From: Paucibacter sp. B2R-40
Lineage (GTDB): Bacteria; Pseudomonadota; Gammaproteobacteria; Burkholderiales; Burkholderiaceae_C
Assembly: GCF_025717555.1 (NCBI RefSeq)
Contig: NZ_JAJIRP010000012.1
Location: 125,987-189,986 of the forward strand
Length of the DNA: 64,000 bases
Direction of reading: 5' to 3'
Numbering within the stretch: the first letter of the stretch is position 1; each line of letters opens with the position of its first letter. The translations under genes were made by a program, and so were the position numbers. Below, piece after piece: positions 57,223 through 64,000 of this stretch. The notes under the pieces are model-generated. The model did not search any database. It saw only the letters and a list, made by a program, of their open reading frames with translations, and was not told the DNA's origin.

Positions 57223-58575
57223 ATGCCCAACTCCCAGCCGCCAACCCCATACGACGTCGCCATCATGGGCGGCGGGCCGGCCGGCTGCAGCGCGGCCTCC
57301 TGGCTGCACCAGCTGGGCTTGAACGTCGCGCTTATCGAGCGCGAGCCCCAGCTCTGCGCCAGCTTGCAGTCGCTGCAATTTGGTCAGGATTGGGTCTTGG
57401 GTGCGCCGGGCCAGAACCTGGCAACCTTGGGCCAGCAATACGCGCGGCATATCGAGAGTCTGAGCGCGGTGCAAGTCTTGCTCGGCCACAGCGTCGCCCA
57501 CCTGGACTGGGCCGCCGGCGAAGGCTGGCGCTTGCAGTTGCAGGATGGCCGCAGCCTGAATGCACGTGCGCTGCTGCTGGCCAGCGGCCTGAAGCCGCTG
57601 CGCCCCGAAGTCTTCTTCCCCACAAGCACCACTAACAGCCCGCGCCTGATGGACGCCTTGGGCCTGACCGCCTGCCGCGATCATTTGGCGCCCGGCCGCA
57701 TGCTGCTGCTGGGCGGCGGTGACAACGCGGTCGAAAACGCCTTGTTCCTGCAAGCGCGCGGCCACCAAGTAACGCTGTGGTCACGCAGCGATTGGCGCGC
57801 CCAACAAAGCCTGGTCGAGCGGCTCAGGGCTCAGGCCGAAGTCATCACGGTGAGGCCACGCAGCGCGATGCCAACACGCTTGAGCGCCGACACCGCAGGC
57901 GTCAGCGTGCAGTCACAGCAATTCGGCGACGAGCGCTTTGACCATGTGGCGGTGCTTTTGGGCTTCGAGGCCGAGCCGAGTGCTTGGCTCTTGGTCGGCG
58001 ACGCGCTGCAGCGCGCCGGTGTCACCGCGCCTTCGCACCCCTTCCGCGACGAACCGCGCTTCGCGCCGCTGGGCTTGTTCGTCGCCGGCGACGCCAGCGG
58101 CCGCCAACATCCCAGCGTGCAAACGGCGCTGGGCGACGGCGTCGTGGCGGCCAAAGCAGTGGAAACTTTTCTGCGCCCGCTGAGCGAAGGCCAGCCCACG
58201 CTGGCGATGCGCCGCAACAACCGCCAGATCATCCACATCACCGGCCTGCGCTTCGGCGCCAATCTGGGCGTCTTGGACTTCGAGCGCGAAGGACCGCAAC
58301 CGATTCAGGTCGATGCCGAGGTCAATCTGGGCGCGCAGGCCATCGTCTCGCGCGACGCCGACATCGGCCATGTGCTGGACTACCGCCGCGTGCGCGCCAT
58401 CATCATCGACGAATGCACGGCCGAACATACCGACCTCCTGGAAGCGCTGCTGGGCAAACTCTGCACGCGCTTGATGAAGCTGCCCGGCGTGGCCGGCGTG
58501 CGCATCAAGGTGACCAAACTTGAAATTTTTCCCGACTGCCAAGTCGCCATCAGTGCCGAATGCGGCGCTTGGTAA
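57223..58575 (+). CDS. FAD oxidoreductase fused to dihydroneopterin aldolase (FolB)
   Basis: A 450-residue two-domain protein. Residues 1-325 form a thioredoxin-reductase-like flavoprotein: FAD motif IMGGGPAGCSAAS, NAD(P) motif LLLGGGDNAVENALFL and FAD-closing motif LFVAGDASGRQHPSVQTALGDGVVAA. It lacks the redox CxxC of thioredoxin reductase. Residues about 335-450 are a FolB domain: ITGLRFGANLGVLDFEREGPQPIQV (catalytic Glu region), IGHVLDYRRV (Tyr) and IKVTKLEIFPDC (Lys), so the aldolase should be active; it makes 6-hydroxymethyl-dihydropterin in folate synthesis. folB precedes ttcA in related genomes, which supports the call. ATG 58207 (Met 329) could give a separate 122-residue FolB, the normal family length, but has no well-placed ribosome-binding site. 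Confidence 0.85.
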   Translation: MPNSQPPTPYDVAIMGGGPAGCSAASWLHQLGLNVALIEREPQLCASLQSLQFGQDWVLGAPGQNLATLGQQYARHIESLSAVQVLLGHSVAHLDWAAGEGWRLQLQDGRSLNARALLLASGLKPLRPEVFFPTSTTNSPRLMDALGLTACRDHLAPGRMLLLGGGDNAVENALFLQARGHQVTLWSRSDWRAQQSLVERLRAQAEVITVRPRSAMPTRLSADTAGVSVQSQQFGDERFDHVAVLLGFEAEPSAWLLVGDALQRAGVTAPSHPFRDEPRFAPLGLFVAGDASGRQHPSVQTALGDGVVAAKAVETFLRPLSEGQPTLAMRRNNRQIIHITGLRFGANLGVLDFEREGPQPIQVDAEVNLGAQAIVSRDADIGHVLDYRRVRAIIIDECTAEHTDLLEALLGKLCTRLMKLPGVAGVRIKVTKLEIFPDCQVAISAECGAW

Positions 58576-58589
58576 ACCCCTGAAGTCTT

Positions 58590-59531
58590 ATGACCGCCAT
58601 GAATACCGAAACCCTCGCCCGCCCCGAATTGGATGAAGTCGATGCCAAAGACGACACCAAGCTGTCGGTCGAATTGAAAAAGCTCTCCAAGCGCCTGCAC
58701 CGCCAGGTCGGCCAGGCCATCGTCGACTACAACATGATCGAAGAGGGCGACAAAGTGATGGTCTGCCTGTCCGGCGGCAAAGACAGTTATGCCATGCTGG
58801 ACATCCTGCTCAATATGCAGCAGCGCGCGCCGATCAATTTCGAGATCGTCGCGGTCAATCTGGACCAAAAGCAGCCCGGCTTCCCCGAGCACATCCTGCC
58901 CGAGTATCTAAAAGGCCGCGGCGTGCCCTTCCATATCGAAGAGCAGGACACGTACTCGATCGTCAAGCGCCTGGTGCCCGAAGGCAAGACCACCTGCTCG
59001 CTGTGCTCGCGCTTGCGCCGCGGCAATCTATACCGCGTGGCCGAAGAGTTGGGGGCCACCAAGATCGCCCTGGGCCATCACCGCGACGACATCATCGTCA
59101 CCCTGCTGCTGAATATGTTCTTCGGTGCCCGCATGAAGGGCATGCCTCCGAAGCTGGTCAGCGACACCGGCCGCCATGTGGTGATTCGCCCGCTCGCCTA
59201 CGTGGCCGAACCTGATCTGGTGCGCTGGGCCGCGCACCGTGAGTTCCCCATCATCCCGTGCAATTTGTGCGGCAGCCAAGAGAATCTGCAGCGTGTGCAG
59301 GTCAAGGCCATGATCAATGAATGGGAGACGAAATACCCCGGCCGGGTCGAGAATATGTTCACCGCGATGAGCAAGGTTGTGCCTTCGCACATGATGGACC
59401 GCGAACTTTTCCCTTTCCAGACCCTCAAGGCCACCGGCGTACCGGATGCCAATGGCGACATCGCCTTTGACGAAGACGAGAGCTGCGCGCCACAGCCGCA
59501 GAGTTCTGTCATCACCCTGCGCCCACGCTGA
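58590..59531 (+). CDS. ttcA: tRNA 2-thiocytidine synthetase TtcA
   Basis: TtcA thiolates C32 of certain tRNAs using ATP and an iron-sulphur cluster. The 313-residue protein has the PP-loop [45 protein letters not shown] (the CxxC cysteines that bind the cluster), and [15 protein letters not shown]. It begins 14 nt after the FolB fusion gene and ends immediately before the response-regulator ATG. Its length and motif order are typical. Confidence 0.97.
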   Translation: MTAMNTETLARPELDEVDAKDDTKLSVELKKLSKRLHRQVGQAIVDYNMIEEGDKVMVCLSGGKDSYAMLDILLNMQQRAPINFEIVAVNLDQKQPGFPEHILPEYLKGRGVPFHIEEQDTYSIVKRLVPEGKTTCSLCSRLRRGNLYRVAEELGATKIALGHHRDDIIVTLLLNMFFGARMKGMPPKLVSDTGRHVVIRPLAYVAEPDLVRWAAHREFPIIPCNLCGSQENLQRVQVKAMINEWETKYPGRVENMFTAMSKVVPSHMMDRELFPFQTLKATGVPDANGDIAFDEDESCAPQPQSSVITLRPR

Positions 59532-60251
59532 ATGCGCCTGCTGCTGGTCGAAGACGATTTGATGATTGGCGAAAGCCTACGCCTGGCGCTGCGCCAGGAG
59601 GGCTACGCGGTGGACTGGGTACGCGACATCAGCGCCGCCAACACCACCTTGGCCAGCGAGCGTTTTGATCTGGTGCTGCTGGACCTGGGCCTTCCAGAGG
59701 GCGGGCCGCAAGCGCGGACCAGCACCAGCCCTGCCCCAAGCGGCCTGAGCGTCTTGCAGGCGCTGCGCGCCCGCCAAGACAACACGCCGGTGATCGTCTT
59801 GACCGCGCGCGACGGGCCGGGTGAGCGCGTGTTGGGCCTGGACAGCGGCGCCGACGACTATCTGGTCAAGCCCTTCGAGCTGGATGAGCTCAATGCACGC
59901 ATTCGCGCGGTGCTGCGCCGGCAAAGCGGGCGCAGCCAACCACTGCTGAGCTATGGCGCCGTCACCTTGGATCCTGCGACCCGCCAGGTGACGCTGAACG
60001 GCCACCCGGTGCTGCTGTCGGCGCGCGAGCTGGCCTTGTTGGAGGCTTTGTTGCAGCGGCCCGGCGCCCTGCTGTCCCGCGCGCAGCTTGAAGACAGGCT
60101 CTACGGCTGGGGCGAAGAAATCGAGAGCAATGCTGTGACGGTCTATATCCACCAACTGCGCCGCAAGCTCGGCGCCGACTTCATCCAGAATATGCGCGGC
60201 GTCGGCTACTACGTGGGCTCGCCGTCGGGTAACAGCAGCGACAAGCCATGA
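59532..60251 (+). CDS. OmpR/QseB-type response regulator
   Basis: A 239-residue two-component regulator with a receiver domain (LLLVEDDLMIGESLRLAL, acidic pocket; LVLLDLGLPEGG with the phospho-Asp at residue 51; Lys in DDYLVKPFEL) and an OmpR winged helix (SYGAVTLDPATRQVTLNGHPVLLSARELALLEALLQRPGALLSRAQLEDRLYGW). A charged/proline insertion (GGPQARTSTSPAPSG) follows the phospho-Asp strand. It resembles QseB/TctD/PmrA proteins. It starts right after the ttcA stop and overlaps its kinase by 4 nt. The likely target operator lies between the kinase and the protease genes. Confidence 0.95.
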   Translation: MRLLLVEDDLMIGESLRLALRQEGYAVDWVRDISAANTTLASERFDLVLLDLGLPEGGPQARTSTSPAPSGLSVLQALRARQDNTPVIVLTARDGPGERVLGLDSGADDYLVKPFELDELNARIRAVLRRQSGRSQPLLSYGAVTLDPATRQVTLNGHPVLLSARELALLEALLQRPGALLSRAQLEDRLYGWGEEIESNAVTVYIHQLRRKLGADFIQNMRGVGYYVGSPSGNSSDKP

Positions 60252-61561
60252 GTCTGAATTCGATGCGCGCCCGCCTGCTGCTGAGCCTTCTGGCCCTGCT
60301 GGCGGCTGCCGCATTGGTGATGGGGGCCAGCAGCTATCGCAGTGTTTTGGCCGAAACCGAGGCCTTGTTTGACTACCAACTGCGCCAGATGGCCTTGGCC
60401 CTGCGTGATCAAGGCGAGATTGCGCCCAGCCAAGCGCACACCTTGAGCGACGAGCAACTCGACTTCGTGGTGCAGATCTGGACCGCAGACGGCCGCAGCA
60501 TCTATGCCTCGCGTGAGCACGCCAATCTGCCGGCCCGCGCCCTGCTGGGCCTGGCCGAAATCAATGTCGCGGGTCAGCGCTGGCGCACCTTTAGCGTGGC
60601 CACACCGGGTCGTGTGATCCAGGTCGCGCAGCCGGTGCAGATCCGCCAGAAGCTCGCGGCTGCGGCGGCGCTACGCAGCGTGCAACCGCTGCTCTGGCTG
60701 GCGCCGCTGCTTGCGCTGCTGGGCTGGTGGTTGAGTGCGATGACCGTGGCGCCGCTGCGCGCCGTGGCGACCGAAGTCAGCCAGCGAGATGCTCAAGCAT
60801 TGACAGCGCTGCCCACCGCCGGCTTGCCCGACGAGGTCGCGCCGCTGGTCGGCGCCTTGAATGCCTTGCTGCAGCGGCTAGGTGCCACGTTGGACCAACA
60901 GCGTGCCTTTGTGGCCGACGCCGCGCATGAGCTGCGCTCACCGCTGACCGCTTTGAAATTGCAAGCCCAGTTGCTGCAGCGCGCACCTGACGAAGCCGGC
61001 AGAGCTGCGGCAATGGCCGCCTTAACCGCCGGCATCGAGCGCGCCGCCCGCTTGGTTGAGCAGCTGCTGGCCTTGGCGCGCGCCGAACCAGGCGGGCCAG
61101 CGCTGGTCCTGCAGACACTGGATCTGAGCGAGCTGGTGCGTGGCGTGATGGCCGACAGTCTTTCATTCGCTTTGGCGCGTGGCAGCGAGCTGAGCTTGCA
61201 GGCCGAAGCAGCAATCCAGGTGCAAGCGGAGCCAGCGGCGCTGGCCATGCTGGTGCGCAATTTGCTCGACAACGCCTTGCGCCATGGCAAAGCCGGCGGT
61301 CATGTTGAATTGAGCGTTAGCGAAATCGCGGGCCGGCCAACGCTCTGGGTCGATGATGATGGACCGGGCATTCCAGCGGAGGATCGCGAGCGGGTGTTTG
61401 ACCGCTTCTACAGGCGCAATCCCGGAGGCGATGGCCAAAGCACGGTCGGCTCCGGCCTGGGCTTGGCGATTGCGCGCAATCTGGCCGAGCAGCTTGGCGC
61501 CAGCATCAACCTGGGCGACTCGCCTCTGGGCGGCCTGCGGGTCAGCTTAACGTTCGCCTAA
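60248..61561 (+). CDS. QseC/TctE-type sensor histidine kinase
   Basis: The 437-residue cognate kinase of the preceding regulator. It has a first helix (LLLSLLALLAAAALVMGASSY), a periplasmic sensor of about 120 residues, a second helix (LLWLAPLLALLGWWLSAMTVAPL), a HAMP-like linker and a kinase core with FVADAAHELRSPLTALKLQAQLLQ (phospho-His), NLLDNALRHG, VDDDGPGI and GSGLGLAIARNLAEQ. Its stop codon (61559-61561) lies within the first full repeat of the downstream operator. Periplasmic sensor type (no PAS) fits an envelope-stress or metal signal; the signal is unknown. Confidence 0.95.
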   Translation: MSLNSMRARLLLSLLALLAAAALVMGASSYRSVLAETEALFDYQLRQMALALRDQGEIAPSQAHTLSDEQLDFVVQIWTADGRSIYASREHANLPARALLGLAEINVAGQRWRTFSVATPGRVIQVAQPVQIRQKLAAAAALRSVQPLLWLAPLLALLGWWLSAMTVAPLRAVATEVSQRDAQALTALPTAGLPDEVAPLVGALNALLQRLGATLDQQRAFVADAAHELRSPLTALKLQAQLLQRAPDEAGRAAAMAALTAGIERAARLVEQLLALARAEPGGPALVLQTLDLSELVRGVMADSLSFALARGSELSLQAEAAIQVQAEPAALAMLVRNLLDNALRHGKAGGHVELSVSEIAGRPTLWVDDDGPGIPAEDRERVFDRFYRRNPGGDGQSTVGSGLGLAIARNLAEQLGASINLGDSPLGGLRVSLTFA

Positions 61562-61584
61562 TCTTGGCCTAATCAGACCCTAAT
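61546..61584 (+). promoter_or_regulatory. Tandem response-regulator operator (four boxes, 11-bp period)
   Basis: CTTAAC (61546), CCTAAT (61557), CCTAAT (61568) and CCTAAT (61579) start exactly 11 nt apart with 5-nt gaps. This is the layout of PmrA/QseB-class sites (CTTAAT-N5-CTTAAT), and the adjacent regulator belongs to that class. The boxes lie 62-100 nt before the protease start, with a possible -10 (TATCGT, 61595-61600) at activator-like spacing. A 14-bp palindrome GCGGAATCTTCCGC (61610-61623) follows in the leader. Confidence 0.7.
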
Positions 61585-61646
61585 CGGCCAAGCCTATCGT
61601 TCAGTTCATGCGGAATCTTCCGCGGCTTTGACGACAGGAACGCGCC

Positions 61647-63179
61647 ATGAACATCAAACCTCTGAATGCAGCCTTGCTGGCTGCTGGCCTGGCCGCAGGC
61701 GGTGTGGCCACCGCACTGCTCGCGCCGCAATGGCTGAAGTCTGAACCTGCACAGCCTCAAACAACAGCTGTGAATGCAGTTGCAAGCGCCAGTGCAAACG
61801 AAGCGATTGCTCAGCCACTGCAAGGCACGCAAATTGCCCCCATTCCCTATCTGAACGCCAGCGGCGTGCCTGACTTCCGCGCCATCGTCAAACAGGCCGG
61901 GCCGGCGGTGGTCGGCGTGACCGTCGAAGGCATGCGGCATGCCAGCCGTGAGGAGCAAGGCATGCCCGAAGCCTTCAGCGATCCGCAGTCGCCGTTCTCG
62001 CAGTTCTTCCGCGGCCAGCCCGGCCAGCGCGGTCGTGAGCAAGGCGCGCAGCCCTTCCGGGGCCAAGGCTCGGGCTTCATCATCAGCAGCGACGGTCTGA
62101 TCCTGACCAATGCCCATGTGGTCAATGACGCCAAGGAAGTCACCATCAAGCTGAGCGACCGCCGCGAGTTCTCGGCCAAGGTCTTGGGTCTGGACAAGGC
62201 CACCGACGTTGCGGTTTTGCGCATCGAAGCCAAAGATTTGCCAACCGTGCGTCTGGGCGACCCGCGCCAGCTGGAGGTCGGTGACCCGGTGTTGGCGATC
62301 GGCGCGCCCTTCGGCCTGGAGCAGACTGCCACGCAAGGCATTGTCAGCGCCAAGGGCCGCTCGCTACCCAATGACGCGGTCGTGCCCTTCATTCAAACCG
62401 ACGCGGCGGTCAACCCCGGCAATTCCGGCGGCCCGCTGTTTGACGGTTCGGGCGGCGTGATCGGCATCAACTCGCAGATTTATTCGCAGTCTGGCGGCTA
62501 CCAGGGTCTGAGCTTTGCGATCCCGATCAATGTGGCCTTGAAGGTCAAGGACCAGATCGTTGCGACCGGCCGCGCCCAACATGCCAAGCTCGGTGTCGCG
62601 GTGCAAGACCTGAACCAGTCGCTGGCCGACTCCTTCGGCATGGCGCGGCCCGATGGCGCCTTGATTGCGCAAATCAGCCCGAACAGCGCGGCCGCCAAAG
62701 CCGGGCTCAAGCCCGGCGATGTGGTGACCGAGGTCGACGGCGAGCCGGTGGTGCGCTCAGGCGCCCTGTCCAGCCTGATTGGCCTGTCGGCGCCTGGTGA
62801 CAAGGTCAAGCTGAAGATCTGGCGCGACCATGCGGCGCAAACGCTGGACGTCGTCTTGGGGGGCGCCGAGGCCGACGCCAAGCTGGCCAGCGCCGCCGAG
62901 CCCAGCGCTCAGCAAGGCCGCCTGGGTCTGGCGCTGCGGCCCCTGAACAAGGACGAAGCGCGGGCCTTGGGCGGTGTACCCGGCATGCTGATCGAAGATG
63001 CGGGCGGCCCGGCCGCACGGGCCGGTGTCAATGCCGGTGATGTGCTCTTGGCCATCAACGGCAGACCGGTGCAATCGACCGAGCAGGTGCGCGAGCTGGT
63101 GTCCAAGGCAGGCAATATGGTGGCCTTGCTGATCCAGCGCGGCGACAGCAAGATCTTTGTGCCGGTAAGGTTGGGCTGA
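61647..63179 (+). CDS. Periplasmic serine protease DegQ/MucD-like
   Basis: A 510-residue HtrA-family protease for envelope quality control. The N-terminus has a signal/anchor (LNAALLAAGLAAGGVATALLAPQWL). The catalytic triad is His in ILTNAHVVNDAK (about residue 155), Asp in KATDVAVLRI (about 186) and Ser in NPGNSGGPL (about 260). Two PDZ domains follow (about 310-400, HAKLGVAVQDLNQSLADSFGM; and about 420-505, RLGLALRPLNKDEARALGG). It sits behind the two-component pair with a tandem operator in front, suggesting that the kinase-regulator pair controls it. Confidence 0.95.
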   Translation: MNIKPLNAALLAAGLAAGGVATALLAPQWLKSEPAQPQTTAVNAVASASANEAIAQPLQGTQIAPIPYLNASGVPDFRAIVKQAGPAVVGVTVEGMRHASREEQGMPEAFSDPQSPFSQFFRGQPGQRGREQGAQPFRGQGSGFIISSDGLILTNAHVVNDAKEVTIKLSDRREFSAKVLGLDKATDVAVLRIEAKDLPTVRLGDPRQLEVGDPVLAIGAPFGLEQTATQGIVSAKGRSLPNDAVVPFIQTDAAVNPGNSGGPLFDGSGGVIGINSQIYSQSGGYQGLSFAIPINVALKVKDQIVATGRAQHAKLGVAVQDLNQSLADSFGMARPDGALIAQISPNSAAAKAGLKPGDVVTEVDGEPVVRSGALSSLIGLSAPGDKVKLKIWRDHAAQTLDVVLGGAEADAKLASAAEPSAQQGRLGLALRPLNKDEARALGGVPGMLIEDAGGPAARAGVNAGDVLLAINGRPVQSTEQVRELVSKAGNMVALLIQRGDSKIFVPVRLG

Positions 63180-63219
63180 GCGCAGCCCCGAGCGGCCACC
63201 CAGGCAACTGGGCGCGGGG

Positions 63220-64000
63220 CTAGCGGAGTTCGCGGCCCAGCAAACGCTCCAGCGTGCCTCGTGGCGATGCCTCGGGGCACTGCTGATGCGCCACGTCGAG
63301 ATAAAAGGTCTGCTCCATCATGTACTGCCCGCCCATCGCGGCATGCAGTACTTGGTCACTGAACACGACCCAGGTCGTGCCCGGCGCGAAATCAACCCGG
63401 CTTTGCGGGCTGGCACGCTGAAACTCGGCGTCAGCCTTGGCGTGGTCGTGCAGCTTGAGCATGACATGGTCACATTCGGTACGCCTGCGCTTGGTGATGT
63501 GCAGCCTCTCCAGCAACCAGGCCGAACCCGGCAGCGGCCGGCCGATCTGCGGCAGATAGCGCTTAGCATGGGCCTCGAAGGGCTCGCCGACGCGCCACTG
63601 ACGCGGCAGGCCGTCCGGGTTGATATTGCAGAACACGCGCAGCAGCCGGGTGCCTTGCATTGGGTTGGACGGGAAGGCATCAACATGCAAACGCGTGTCA
63701 TCCTTGCGCCAGCTGGTTTCACGCCCGGCCACATTGACCGGCCGGAACGAGCTGTTGCCGCGCCGCAGATGACCACGGTAATGCGGGAACAGACGCAGCG
63801 CGAAGGCCTCACTTTGCTCTGCATAGCGTGCAATCATCGCCTGCAAGGCCGCCAGTTCCGCCGCGCTGCCGACCGCGCCACGCAACTCGTTAGCCGGCCA
63901 ACGCACCGAAATATTCTTGGCCTTGGCATCGGCCCAGCGAGGATCCAAAAACTGCCGCTCGGCCGGCGTCAGTACAAACGGCAGCTGGGGAAACTGCAGG
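63220..64000 (-). CDS. Kdo 3-hydroxylase family (Fe/2-oxoglutarate dioxygenase), 5' end cut
   Basis: The C-terminal 260 residues of a non-haem iron dioxygenase resembling KdoO, which hydroxylates Kdo of the lipopolysaccharide core in Burkholderia and Yersinia. The frame runs to the window edge (LQFPQLPFVLTPAERQFLDPRWADAKAKN...), so the start is not seen. The iron-binding facial triad is HVD in DTRLHVDAFPSNPMQGTRLLRVFCNINP and the distal His in FSDQVLHAAMGGQYMMEQTFYLD. The tail (HQQCPEASPRGTLERLLGREL) is also typical of the family. Convergent with the protease gene. Confidence 0.85.
   Translation of the reverse strand, partial: LQFPQLPFVLTPAERQFLDPRWADAKAKNISVRWPANELRGAVGSAAELAALQAMIARYAEQSEAFALRLFPHYRGHLRRGNSSFRPVNVAGRETSWRKDDTRLHVDAFPSNPMQGTRLLRVFCNINPDGLPRQWRVGEPFEAHAKRYLPQIGRPLPGSAWLLERLHITKRRRTECDHVMLKLHDHAKADAEFQRASPQSRVDFAPGTTWVVFSDQVLHAAMGGQYMMEQTFYLDVAHQQCPEASPRGTLERLLGRELR

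Overview
The window reads as a chromosomal segment of a high-GC betaproteobacterium of the order Burkholderiales. The evidence is an intact mra/dcw division and cell-wall cluster, a System II (ResB/CcsA) cytochrome c maturation pair, msrPQ, a folB-ttcA neighbourhood, a PEP-CTERM protein, a DUF1631 protein and a Kdo-hydroxylase homologue. Placement in the Roseateles/Rubrivivax/Leptothrix-type lineage is only an impression. I saw no tRNA or rRNA gene, CRISPR array, prophage or transposase.

Layout. 1-2405 (+): the 3' end of ruvC and two overlapping membrane PH-domain genes. 2395-5958 (-): a PEP-CTERM protein and a large secreted ExeM/NucH-type nuclease. 5959-6442: a long regulatory gap. 6443-9944 (+): an overlapping mdlAB-like ABC exporter pair. 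9961-13124 (-): a sensor kinase, lpxC and a 61-residue membrane protein. 13287-31147 (-): the division/peptidoglycan cluster in the order mraZ rsmH ftsL ftsI murE murF mraY murD ftsW murG murC ddl ftsQ ftsA ftsZ, mostly with ATGA overlaps, preceded by a promoter overlapped by 10-bp-spaced MraZ boxes and ended by a strong terminator. 31425-37328: an accessory set (LplT-like flippase, glycosyltransferase, unknown His-rich membrane protein, membrane-anchored class III aminotransferase, phosphatidylserine decarboxylase homologue) that looks like an uncharacterised envelope-lipid locus. 37330-45080: LysE exporter, giant propeller sensor kinase, LysR regulator, cupin and DHA2-type exporter. 45086-47457: groESL with a combined sigma70/sigma32-like promoter, CIRCE and an intergenic palindromic repeat. 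47592-54704: DUF1631 protein, engB, cytochrome c4-like protein, resB-ccsA. 54709-59531: a periplasmic solute-binding protein, msrPQ, an unusual flavoprotein-FolB fusion and ttcA. 59532-63179: a two-component system followed by a DegQ/MucD-type protease with a tandem response-regulator operator between them. 63220-64000 (-): a partial Kdo 3-hydroxylase homologue.

Most of the window is housekeeping. The least ordinary points are the FAD oxidoreductase-FolB fusion with an intact aldolase domain; the lipid-type locus at 31-37 kb; a 149-bp segment between ftsW and murG bounded by identical 23-bp palindromes; a roughly 95-residue acidic/Pro-rich insertion inside MurD; a roughly 114-bp palindromic element splitting groES from groEL; and four 11-bp-spaced response-regulator boxes before the protease gene.
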